64,000 bases of DNA from NCBI GenBank assembly GCA_965267605.1, contig OZ254088.1, positions 1,054,001 through 1,118,000 of the forward strand, given 5' to 3'. The notes under the pieces are model-generated. The model saw only the letters and a program-made list of their open reading frames with translations, did not search any database and was not told the origin of the DNA. Within the stretch, counting starts at the first letter, position 1; the number at the start of each line of letters is the position of its first letter. Both the position numbers and the translations under genes were made by a program. The DNA is from G965267605 sp965267605 (lineage in GTDB: Bacteria; Bacteroidota; Bacteroidia; Flavobacteriales_E; Vicingaceae). Of this stretch, positions 1-7,245 are shown piece by piece.

Positions 1-115
1 TGAGTATTGAACCATTACGAAGTTTTACTTCGTGTTTTTGACTCTGTGCATGTAGCGTAGTGCCGCAGAGCAGCACTACGCTAACAAAAAGCACACGCTT
101 AGTTAAGCTTAACAT
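1..115 (-). CDS. Secreted protein, N-terminal fragment (cut by left edge)
   Basis: The frame opens with ATG at 115 and runs off the left edge, so only 38 residues are visible. They form a clear signal peptide: a short basic start (MLSLTKR), a hydrophobic core (VLFVSVVLLCGTTL) and a cleavage-like HAQ, then a mature start SQKHEVKLRNGS. The start lies 5 bases after the stop of the LVIVD lipoprotein gene, so the two are probably one transcript, and this gene would then belong to the same sigma-controlled unit. The product is exported, but with so little sequence its function cannot be named. Confidence 0.6.
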   Translation of the reverse strand, partial: MLSLTKRVLFVSVVLLCGTTLHAQSQKHEVKLRNGSIL

Positions 116-120
116 TCTTA

Positions 121-1416
121 TCATGGCAACACGTCAATTTTCGCAATGAGATGGATGTCATTAGGATCTGTATAATCGTACTGGTAGTAACCATTATCTG
201 TAGATAGAATCAGGACACCATTGTTAGGTATAACATCGTATGCATTGAATCCCGTAAACTGTGCAACAGGATTGTATCCGATTTGTTCTGGATTGGTAGC
301 ATCGTATACCTTCAAGCCGGCTTTACCATCACATATAAAGAGCAGATTCCCATCAATTCCCAATCCTTTGGGATCTACCATGTCCCTACGTTCCACTAGG
401 GTGGGATTGTAAGGGTTGTTGATATCCAGCACGTCCAATACATTCATCCAACCACCGCATATGCTGTTTGAACGAAGTGTTGCAAAAGCGTGTCCATTCT
501 GTGCTACAACAGGATCGCATACCCTAACATGGTTAAACACCGATATGAACTTAGGAACGGTGGGATGGCTGGCATTGTAGATATGCACACCACTCATTGA
601 TCCAAGCAACAGCATATTCCCGTGAGGAAATATGGTCTCAAGATTAAAGTCAGTTTCAAGCGTATAGGTATGGATGGGCTTTTGATTGATACCGATGTCG
701 AAAACCTCAAGCTCCTGTCCATTGATAGCATACAGGGCATTATCTATAATGCTAAACCGAGCCATAGACCCGCTGGTTCCCGTTCCTAGGGGTGTGAACG
801 TTTGCGTGCCACTAGCTGATTCTGCTGAGGATCCTGAACTCATAGCCATGTCGATCATGAACCCTCCTCTGACAGGCTGGTTAATGACTTCCGTGATTTC
901 AGTGATCTTTTTCACTTGCCACCCAATAACAACGCCCATTGACTGATCGATATGTGCAATAGGATGTTCATTCTTGGTGGCTGGCATCACCTGATCAAAG
1001 GCTTCCTTGCTGCGTTCAACCTGGTGCACATTGGTAAGGTCTGTGATGTCAAGTGTCAACAGGTCCTTGTAGCTGTCGATGTACAACCTTCCATCCTTTG
1101 AAGCCATATCAATAACACCCGGCACAGCAATGTAGTTGATGTTGATCGGATTGGCTGGATTAGCGTTGTTGATCACGTGGATGCCTTTTCCGCGGTCCAC
1201 AACCAGCAGATAAGGGCCAATCAAATGGAGTTTACCTGGATTGGTAACAGCCCTTGGTGCTTCATTCTTCACGTCAACCCTTAATGCCTGAGGATTTTCA
1301 TACACGGGGACGTTACAGAGATATGTTCTCTTCTGTAAGGTTTTGTCTTTACATCCTGCTAATACAATGATCAGGATCAGAGAGAGTGCAAGTTTGCTAA
1401 GAATCTGTTTTTGCAT
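121..1416 (-). CDS. LVIVD-repeat lipoprotein
   Basis: A 431-residue lipoprotein. A type II signal peptide ends in the lipobox LAGC at about residues 19-22, so the protein is anchored to a membrane, probably the outer one. The mature part is made of repeated units of the form 'LLVVDRGKGIHVINNANPA', 'LLTLDITDLTNVHQ', 'LLFICDGKAGLKVYDATNPE', which is the LVIVD repeat seen in beta-propeller-like surface proteins of Bacteroidota. There is a Ser/Gly-rich stretch near residues 195-215. No catalytic motif is visible, so a binding or scaffold role is more likely than an enzyme. It stands directly downstream of the sigma/anti-sigma operon and has its own copy of the same bipartite promoter motif (1436-1468), which suggests that it is a target of that sigma factor. 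Confidence 0.85.
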   Translation of the reverse strand: MQKQILSKLALSLILIIVLAGCKDKTLQKRTYLCNVPVYENPQALRVDVKNEAPRAVTNPGKLHLIGPYLLVVDRGKGIHVINNANPANPININYIAVPGVIDMASKDGRLYIDSYKDLLTLDITDLTNVHQVERSKEAFDQVMPATKNEHPIAHIDQSMGVVIGWQVKKITEITEVINQPVRGGFMIDMAMSSGSSAESASGTQTFTPLGTGTSGSMARFSIIDNALYAINGQELEVFDIGINQKPIHTYTLETDFNLETIFPHGNMLLLGSMSGVHIYNASHPTVPKFISVFNHVRVCDPVVAQNGHAFATLRSNSICGGWMNVLDVLDINNPYNPTLVERRDMVDPKGLGIDGNLLFICDGKAGLKVYDATNPEQIGYNPVAQFTGFNAYDVIPNNGVLILSTDNGYYQYDYTDPNDIHLIAKIDVLP

Positions 1417-1435
1417 TTCAGTTTGGATTTACTGG

Positions 1436-1468
1436 TTAGATGTAAACCCTTCCTGAAACCTTGCACGA
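1436..1468 (-). promoter_or_regulatory. Putative ECF sigma promoter of the LVIVD lipoprotein gene
   Basis: On the minus strand, TCGTGCAAGG (1468-1459) and CATCTAA (1442-1436) are separated by exactly 16 bases. The same two blocks with the same spacing occur upstream of the sigma gene at 3285-3253. The downstream block ends 20 bases before the ATG at 1416. This fits a -35/-10 pair for an ECF sigma factor, by inference only. Confidence 0.55.
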
Positions 1469-1471
1469 GAA

Positions 1472-2683
1472 CTACTTTTTTAACTGGAATCTAGCTCCCA
1501 ACTGAAGTGTAGGAGCAAACGTTTGGGTGGTTCTGATAGAAGCGGGCTGATTAACATTCACCAACCAAGATGTTACGGCTGGCTGAAGGTAGAGCCCAAT
1601 ATTCTTGCTCACAGTGTATTCCATACCGAATCCCACCATTACACCGCCTTGAAAGCCTGGAGTTGGTTCCTGGTATTTCTGAATGCTTTTAGCACCATTG
1701 ATTTCCATTGTGGTGGATTTCGTACTTGCTACGCCATGCTCAAAAAGCAAGCCCGTTGAAGAATACATATTGAATTTCTTGGATTGGATGAATTCCCAAT
1801 TCAAAATTGCCGGAACACCAATGTAATGTGACTGCAGTTTATGAGCAACGTCTGCTTGTCCCCAGGTAGATACCAACCTCGTATAGTTAAGTCCTGTATT
1901 CAACGTCAATCTTTTATTCAGTTGATAGCCGGCCATAAAACCTATGCTCATTGGCACATGATGAACACGAGGTTCCGTTGCAACAGCCTCAGGAGCGGAA
2001 GCAAGGGTAGGGCCGGAGAAACTTGCGTCAAGCGTTTCAGTAGCCAAATAAGCCGATTCCGTAGCGCTATTTCCTGATTGAACATTACCACCTAGATTCC
2101 AACCTTGTGGTTGCGTGGTTGGGTCGTCTAATATTTCATCTATGCCTACATCAGACCGATTCATTTCAACCAAAGCAGCATCATTTAAACTAATGCTTGG
2201 TCTTGCACCAATGAACGACATTGGCACAGGTGTATCTGTGGCCCGCACTTTAACTGTACCAGACCAATCTTGTTTGTGTTTCTTCTGAGCAGAGTCTTTA
2301 CTGGCTGTCGCCTCCACGTTATTATCAACCTTGTTTTCCCTGGAGGAGCCATCGGTATTATCTTTCTGCTCATCACCACGGGGGTGCATACTTGGAACAC
2401 CAGACTCAATTGGAGCGCCATCTTCATGTTGAATACCATGAGATTCCTGTACCATCATATCACCAGGACTCAACTGGTTCTGAACGAGGAATAGGCCAGC
2501 AAGCAGAGCAATACCGGCAGCAAGTCCCCATGTCCACCAGATAACCCCTCTGCGTTTCTTCTCTTCGGTGAGGGCGGCCTCAATATTTTCCCATACGCGG
2601 GTATCGGCCTGGGCAGTTTCTTCTGCCATTGCACCCTGAAGAATCGATTCAAACTCGTCTCTATGATTCAGTTCGCCCGTCAT
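1472..2683 (-). CDS. Anti-sigma factor-like protein with C-terminal outer-membrane beta-barrel
   Basis: A 403-residue protein with an unusual order of parts. Residues 1-46 are charged and cytoplasmic in character (a short anti-sigma-like helix region rich in E/A ending EEKKRRG). One membrane helix follows at about 47-67 (VIWWTWGLAAGIALLAGLFLV). Residues 70-240 are a Ser/Thr/Asp/Glu-rich linker with no fold that I recognise. Residues 241-403 alternate as in an 8-stranded outer-membrane beta-barrel ('PMSIGFMAGYQLNKRLTLN' to the terminal GARFQLKK). The start overlaps the sigma gene by 4 bases, so the two are co-translated, which supports an anti-sigma role. The architecture matches the dual membrane-spanning anti-sigma factors (Dma) that I recall from Bacteroides thetaiotaomicron. 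It would often be annotated simply as 'outer membrane beta-barrel protein'. Confidence 0.8.
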   Translation of the reverse strand: MTGELNHRDEFESILQGAMAEETAQADTRVWENIEAALTEEKKRRGVIWWTWGLAAGIALLAGLFLVQNQLSPGDMMVQESHGIQHEDGAPIESGVPSMHPRGDEQKDNTDGSSRENKVDNNVEATASKDSAQKKHKQDWSGTVKVRATDTPVPMSFIGARPSISLNDAALVEMNRSDVGIDEILDDPTTQPQGWNLGGNVQSGNSATESAYLATETLDASFSGPTLASAPEAVATEPRVHHVPMSIGFMAGYQLNKRLTLNTGLNYTRLVSTWGQADVAHKLQSHYIGVPAILNWEFIQSKKFNMYSSTGLLFEHGVASTKSTTMEINGAKSIQKYQEPTPGFQGGVMVGFGMEYTVSKNIGLYLQPAVTSWLVNVNQPASIRTTQTFAPTLQLGARFQLKK

Positions 2684-3231
2684 ATTGCCAGTTTAGTATT
2701 CGTTTTTTTTTCGCTGGTTAGCGCTTTCTTCAATAATCCCCGTGCACGATGGTATTGGGAATAAGATGTATTCACTGAAATTCCCAATTGCTCTGCGATC
2801 TCCTCATGACTGTATCCTTCAATGGCATACAGGTTAAATACCATTCGGTAACCAGCAGGAAGTCGCTGAATGAAGGCCATGATGTCTTTCGCCTGTATCT
2901 CGTCTAAAGTTGTGTTTACCGATGGCATCATCAGTGTGGTCTGATCAATAGATACATCCGCTTGACGTTTCTTATTCTTCCTGTAATGTTCGAGCGCAGT
3001 GTTTACCATGATCTTTCTAATCCACCCTTGCAAGGATCCTTTTCCCTCGTAGCGATGAATGTTCTTAAATACCTTTATGAAACCCTCTTGTAATACATCC
3101 TGGGCTTCTTCTTTATCATTCGTATAGCGCATACACACAGCAAGCATCACAGGGTGATGCGTGTCGTACAGCTTACGCTGAGCAACCAAGTCGTTTTCTC
3201 TACACCGCTCTACAAGCTGGTTTTCGGTCAT
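2680..3231 (-). CDS. RNA polymerase sigma factor, ECF family
   Basis: A 183-residue sigma-70 family factor. Region 2 lies at about residues 20-88: 'EEAQDVLQEGFIKVFKN' is the core-binding and -10 recognition helix, and 'GWIRKIMVNTALEHYRK' completes it. Region 4 lies at about 118-170, with the helix-turn-helix 'SHEEIAEQLGIS' followed by the Q-Y-H-R-A-R recognition segment. There is no region 1 or 3, as is usual for the ECF group. The gene is first in an operon with the membrane anti-sigma gene (4-base overlap). Its promoter region carries the motif shared with the downstream lipoprotein gene, so it probably activates itself. The factor is presumably held at the inner membrane by its partner until an envelope signal arrives; the signal is unknown. 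Confidence 0.93.
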   Translation of the reverse strand: MTENQLVERCRENDLVAQRKLYDTHHPVMLAVCMRYTNDKEEAQDVLQEGFIKVFKNIHRYEGKGSLQGWIRKIMVNTALEHYRKNKKRQADVSIDQTTLMMPSVNTTLDEIQAKDIMAFIQRLPAGYRMVFNLYAIEGYSHEEIAEQLGISVNTSYSQYHRARGLLKKALTSEKKTNTKLAI

Positions 3232-3252
3232 GAACTTCGTGTGCTTAATTAC

Positions 3253-3285
3253 TTAGATGCAAGTTACTCCCGTTTCCTTGCACGA
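3253..3285 (-). promoter_or_regulatory. Putative autoregulated ECF sigma promoter
   Basis: Minus strand TCGTGCAAGG (3285-3276), 16 bases, then CATCTAA (3259-3253), 22 bases before the sigma ATG at 3231. All 17 bases of the two blocks and the spacing are identical to the site at 1468-1436. An inverted repeat TGCAAG/CTTGCA (3258-3263 with 3277-3282) overlaps the element. Confidence 0.6.
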
Positions 3286-3358
3286 AGGGTAAAATATTTT
3301 TGAATTTATAGCAATCTCAATGATGTCGGTACTCTCGCGATTTGCGTAACTTCCAACT

Positions 3359-4063
3359 ATGAACATGAAACGCATTATTACTTTACTTATTCTCCCAGCC
3401 GTTGTGATGCTGCAAAGCTGTATCGAATTTGAGGAGGAAATCAGCTTCAAGAAGGATGGTAGTGGAACCTACTCCATGACTACAAGCATGGGGAAGATGA
3501 TGGAAATGCTGGGTGACCTGGGTGGTAGTGGCGATACTGAAGGCGGAATGAATGAGAATATGACGAAGTCGTTCGAAGAAACAATGAAGAAGCTACAGGA
3601 GGTGAAGGGTGTTTCCAATGTGAGCTACAAGTCGGAGAATCATAAGTTCACTATCACATATGATTTTAAGGATGTGGGTACGTTGAATCGAGCTGCTGCT
3701 GTGAATAACACTGCGGGTGAGCTGGGCGGTCAAATAACCATGGGTAATGCGTATTCATGGACAACTAAAGGGTTTGAACGTGCAGGGCTCCCAAAGAAAT
3801 CCAAGGAGAATCCACTTGAGAAGGAAAGCAAGGAAAACCTTGAAATGGCCAAGGTAATGATGGAAGGAGCGAGCTATACTACCAAGTATACCTTTGAAAA
3901 ACCGATCAAGAAGATGTCCAATAAAAATGCGGTGCTTAGCGAAGACCGCAAAAGCGTTACGTTGAAAATATCCCTATTGGATATGATTGATGGTAAAGCG
4001 AAGCTTGGGAATAAGATCAAGTTCGCGAAAACCAGCGGTGGGCCTAAGCGGGCACGCTACTAG
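3359..4063 (+). CDS. Uncharacterised lipoprotein
   Basis: A 234-residue protein with a type II signal peptide and lipobox LQSC near residues 18-21. The mature start (IEFEEEISFKKDGSGTY) resembles the opening beta-hairpin of Bacteroidota lipoproteins in which a Lys-Asp-Gly-Ser-Gly turn begins a sheet domain. A Met/Gly-rich stretch (residues 40-70) and a Lys/Glu-rich helix segment (about 140-165) follow, and the end is basic. I recognise no enzyme motif. It diverges from the ECF sigma gene across 127 bases but shows no copy of the sigma promoter motif on its own strand. Its 3' end overlaps the convergent dehydrogenase gene by 20 bases. ATG at 3365 is an alternative start. Confidence 0.75.
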   Translation: MNMKRIITLLILPAVVMLQSCIEFEEEISFKKDGSGTYSMTTSMGKMMEMLGDLGGSGDTEGGMNENMTKSFEETMKKLQEVKGVSNVSYKSENHKFTITYDFKDVGTLNRAAAVNNTAGELGGQITMGNAYSWTTKGFERAGLPKKSKENPLEKESKENLEMAKVMMEGASYTTKYTFEKPIKKMSNKNAVLSEDRKSVTLKISLLDMIDGKAKLGNKIKFAKTSGGPKRARY

Positions 4064-4952
4064 TCTTGCTGAAAGTGTCAGCTACCACTAAATCCTTACT
4101 TCCTGGAGTGTACGCATAGAAACCTTCACCAGACTTAACACCAAGCTTTCCTGCGGTTACCATGTTTACCAACAATGGGCAAGGAGCGTATTTTGGATTG
4201 CCCAGACCTTCATGTAGCACATTCAGAATCGCAAGACATACGTCCAATCCAATGAAATCTGCCAGTTGCAATGGTCCCATTGGATGCGCCATTCCTAGTT
4301 TCATAACTGTATCGATCTCTGCCACACCAGCAACGCCCTCGAAAAGTGTAATGATCGCTTCGTTGATCATTGGCATGAGAATTCTGTTGGCAACGAACCC
4401 TGGATAATCATTTACTTCAACAGGCACTTTTCCCAATCCGGCAGACATTTCCATAATTGAACTGGTAACCGCATCAGAAGTTGAGTATCCTCTGATCACT
4501 TCCACAAGTTTCATTATCGGCACTGGATTCATGAAGTGCATACCAATCACCTTGTCAGGTCTTCCTGTAACCGCAGCTATTTGCGTAATGGAGATAGAAG
4601 ATGTGTTTGTAGCAAGAATGGTTGATTCAGGAGTTTTCTCATCCAGTTCCTGAAAAATCTTGAGCTTAAGGTCAACGTTTTCCGTAGCTGCTTCTACAAC
4701 AAGATCAGCGCTTCCAACGCCATCTGCGATTGAAGTAGCAGTAGCAATGTTTCCTAGCGTATTGTTCTTGTCTTCCTCGGTGATTTTCTCTTTGGCAATC
4801 ATCCTGTCAAGATTCTTACCAATAGTTCCTAGGGCTTTATCCAATGCATCCTGTGATACATCAATAAGCGTTACACTATATCCTGTTTGTGCAAACACAT
4901 GAGCAATTCCATTACCCATGGTTCCTGCGCCAATTACTGCTACGTTTTTCAT
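4044..4952 (-). CDS. 3-hydroxybutyryl-CoA dehydrogenase family protein
   Basis: About 302 residues, the normal length of the family. It oxidises (S)-3-hydroxyacyl-CoA to 3-ketoacyl-CoA with NAD in the cytoplasm, as part of fatty-acid or butyrate metabolism. The N-terminal Rossmann fold starts at once (NVAVIGAGTMGNGIAHVFAQ, the GxGxxG loop), with the acidic D of 'VTLID' binding the NAD ribose. 'GMHFMNPVPIMKLVEVI' carries the catalytic His and the substrate loop, and 'PGFVANRILMPMINEA' opens the C-terminal dimerisation domain. ATG at 4952 gives the usual start next to the Rossmann strand; an ATG three codons upstream (4961) is possible. No thiolase or enoyl-CoA hydratase gene is adjacent. The 3' end overlaps the convergent lipoprotein gene by 20 bases. 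Confidence 0.92.
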   Translation of the reverse strand: MKNVAVIGAGTMGNGIAHVFAQTGYSVTLIDVSQDALDKALGTIGKNLDRMIAKEKITEEDKNNTLGNIATATSIADGVGSADLVVEAATENVDLKLKIFQELDEKTPESTILATNTSSISITQIAAVTGRPDKVIGMHFMNPVPIMKLVEVIRGYSTSDAVTSSIMEMSAGLGKVPVEVNDYPGFVANRILMPMINEAIITLFEGVAGVAEIDTVMKLGMAHPMGPLQLADFIGLDVCLAILNVLHEGLGNPKYAPCPLLVNMVTAGKLGVKSGEGFYAYTPGSKDLVVADTFSKTSSVPA

Positions 4953-4977
4953 GATCGTCATTGTTAGAACACGAATA

Positions 4978-5008
4978 TAAAAAGGCCCGCTGAAGAATCA
5001 ACGGGCCT
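4978..5008 (-). terminator. Rho-independent terminator of the VWA gene
   Basis: Perfect 7-base stem AGGCCCG (4983-4989) with CGGGCCT (5002-5008) and a 12-base loop. Read on the minus strand, the stem is followed by a T-run at 4982-4978. It lies 24 bases beyond the stop of the gene at 5032. Confidence 0.75.
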
Positions 5009-5031
5009 CGCAAGATATATAGTAATGCGAT

Positions 5032-5865
5032 CTACTTACACTGTATAGTGTAGAGGTTAATATCGTTCTTCTGACACATCGAAATGATATCAGCGTGTTG
5101 GTGATCTGTTCGGTCAGTCATCGTTAATGGTGGGGCATCGCTGATAACTATGATCGCCCTGTCTTTCTTGCTCCAGGTATTCTCCTTGATGGCTTTCGCA
5201 ATACCGTCATACATGGATTCTGCCTTATCTCCGCCACCATAAGCGCTGATACTGTTTACAAATCCTGTTGCTGCCTTGTAGTCCGCAACCAACGTTTGCG
5301 ATTTATACCAGTGTTTTGGGTCGGTTTTTTTGTCATTGAAACTGGCGGCTCCCATGGTTGATCCGGCCGGAAGAGAGGACAATAGCATGTTTGTCATCTT
5401 CTTCACTGAGTTAATGGCTGGCTTCATGCTTCCTGTGTTGTCAATGAGCACAAGCAAATCCACAGAGTCCGGCATGTGAAGGTCAATCATTTCAATTACC
5501 GATTCTCCTACCTGCTCATCAAGACTGAATTTGTACTGTCCGAAAGTGAGTCTGGACAAGTCTTTATACGATGTATACTGCGCTGCTGCTTTTCTTTCTT
5601 CTTCGGTTTCTTCTTTCATTACCTGTTTATGCGCACGTTCTTGCTCTTCAATGTGCTTTTTCCATGCATTTTCAATGGAGTTGTTGACCTTGCCTGCAGT
5701 TTCGCTTTTTCCTACAACAACCTCTTTGGTTTTACCCACAGGATTTTGAACGGTTTTACGAACCTGCTTGGTTGTATTAAATACGTTTCCACCTCCGAAA
5801 TTTCCGAACTGGGCAAAGGCCCCAGTGATGAATAAGCTAAGTGAAAGAGTAACGATGGTTTTCAT
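5032..5865 (-). CDS. Secreted von Willebrand factor A domain protein
   Basis: A 277-residue protein. A type I signal peptide (residues 1-19, ending AFAQ) is followed by a Gly/Asn-rich mature start, a Lys/Glu-rich helical linker (about 60-95) and a VWA domain from about residue 134 to the end. The metal-ion-dependent adhesion site is visible as DNTGSM (142-147), with further VWA landmarks in 'SAYGGGDKAES' and 'IVISDAPP'. There is no membrane helix after the signal and no T9SS tail, so it is probably periplasmic. VWA domains bind protein partners through a Mg ion; the partner is unknown, and no MoxR ATPase is nearby. A strong terminator follows the gene. Confidence 0.85.
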   Translation of the reverse strand: MKTIVTLSLSLFITGAFAQFGNFGGGNVFNTTKQVRKTVQNPVGKTKEVVVGKSETAGKVNNSIENAWKKHIEEQERAHKQVMKEETEEERKAAAQYTSYKDLSRLTFGQYKFSLDEQVGESVIEMIDLHMPDSVDLLVLIDNTGSMKPAINSVKKMTNMLLSSLPAGSTMGAASFNDKKTDPKHWYKSQTLVADYKAATGFVNSISAYGGGDKAESMYDGIAKAIKENTWSKKDRAIIVISDAPPLTMTDRTDHQHADIISMCQKNDINLYTIQCK

Positions 5866-5987
5866 AGTTGTGCAATTGGTAATTGTGGTTAAATCTTCCT
5901 TGTCAGAATCTTTACCATAACCGTGCCATAAAACTTATGTGTTTGATTTTCAGGTGTTAAAAATTAAACGATTTGTTAAATGATCGC

Positions 5988-7196
5988 CTAATGCATAAAG
6001 ATCTTAACCGTTTTGCTGGTGTTCTTTTGACCGAAAACCCTTACGATGTAAAACCCTGCAGGGGCATTGGGGATAACGTATTCTGTTCGCGCGCCTGATA
6101 CCCTGAAGTTGGCTATAGATCTGCCCAACATATCGATGATATAGGCTTCACCGTTCATGCCGTTAGCTGCCTCAATAATCAACCCATTCTGACCGATATA
6201 TGCGCGGATGTTTAAGTCGTCTGATTCATGAATGGAAGTTGGTGTATTGCAGCCAATCGCTGTTATGAAGCCAGACCTGAAGTTTGTAATGCAATTCATC
6301 ATTGCGCTTACCTGATCATTGGTGAACATATTTCGGCAACCATCTTCGGAATAATCCATGTAATTCATATACATCACTCCGGGTGATGATGGGCTACAGG
6401 CATCTGTTTTAGGGAATGTTGAACAATTCGTGCTGAAGTTTGCCTGATTTGGGGTATCGTTGATCCAGTCCGTTCCTGTGCAGGCACCATTGTCGTCACC
6501 CCACGTATGCTTGAGTCCAAAGTAGTGTCCGGCTTCGTGTACAATACTGCGTCCTTTATGGTAGGGGTAGGAGGCAGCGCCAGCATTACCCACGTGCTGA
6601 TATTTACAAACGATGCCCTCATCGTTTGGAAGGAAATTTCCAGGTGGGGCGCTATACGCTGTTGAGCCGGTAAGATTGCAAATCCAGATATTCAAATAAG
6701 TTTGGGTATTCCACGCATCACTTCCATCAAGGCTATCGTGCTTAACCGGGTCTGGAACCGCATAAGTTATTGGAGATGCAAAGGAAGTCTTGGTTGTTGG
6801 AACCCTCAGAATTCCATTCGTTGGCTGACCTGTAGGGGTTTGTTGCGCAAGGCAAAAATTAATATCCATGCTGCCGGCCAATGGCTTGAAAGGAGCAGGA
6901 GTGTTTACAGTGTCTGCATTCCAACGATTGAAGTCTTCGTTCAGCGTTGCGATCTGTTGATGAATCAGGGAATCATCAATGTTCTCCTGCGGAGTATTAT
7001 AAACCACATGCACCACCACTGGAATCGTAATTGTAGCAGGAGCCTTCGTACCCACGTGGTGCTGCCCTATAATCTTGTACAGTTGTTCGTAATAGTCTGG
7101 ATTGCCCGCGTTTTTCATTAGTCTGGCGGTACCACAATGGTGCTGGGCCAATAGTGTAAGCGGGGAGAATAGAATTAAGAGGAAGAGTTTTTTCAT
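5988..7196 (-). CDS. Secreted M43 (pappalysin-like) zinc metalloprotease, T9SS cargo
   Basis: A 402-residue secreted protease. The signal peptide (1-17, ending LLAQ) is followed by a propeptide-like region, then the catalytic domain. The zinc site HEAGHYFGLKH at residues 220-230 matches HExxHxxGxxH, with Glu221 catalytic. The Met-turn lies in 'MNYMDYSED' (277-285). Paired cysteines in the domain fit an exported fold. The last 75 residues form a Por-type sorting domain ending in 'VKIFMH', which would direct export through the type IX system and surface attachment or release. This arrangement is common in marine Bacteroidota that degrade protein. The gene has its own promoter-like site in the short gap after the sugar transferase gene. 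Confidence 0.9.
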   Translation of the reverse strand: MKKLFLLILFSPLTLLAQHHCGTARLMKNAGNPDYYEQLYKIIGQHHVGTKAPATITIPVVVHVVYNTPQENIDDSLIHQQIATLNEDFNRWNADTVNTPAPFKPLAGSMDINFCLAQQTPTGQPTNGILRVPTTKTSFASPITYAVPDPVKHDSLDGSDAWNTQTYLNIWICNLTGSTAYSAPPGNFLPNDEGIVCKYQHVGNAGAASYPYHKGRSIVHEAGHYFGLKHTWGDDNGACTGTDWINDTPNQANFSTNCSTFPKTDACSPSSPGVMYMNYMDYSEDGCRNMFTNDQVSAMMNCITNFRSGFITAIGCNTPTSIHESDDLNIRAYIGQNGLIIEAANGMNGEAYIIDMLGRSIANFRVSGARTEYVIPNAPAGFYIVRVFGQKNTSKTVKIFMH

Positions 7197-7214
7197 ATCG
7201 GAGAAGTGGGTATT

Positions 7215-7245
7215 GAAAATTACCCAATTGGCCCTACTATGGCAA
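7215..7245 (-). promoter_or_regulatory. Possible Bacteroidota-type promoter of the M43 protease gene
   Basis: On the minus strand, TTG (7245-7243), 20 bases, then TAATTTTC (7222-7215), one mismatch from TAnnTTTG. This leaves a leader of roughly 12 bases to the ATG at 7196. Sequence match only. Confidence 0.35.

Noticed and set aside
5476..5835. 119-codon plus-strand frame opposite the VWA gene
   Set aside because: It is antisense to a gene with a VWA domain and signal peptide, and its translation is Phe/Leu/Cys-rich with no motif.
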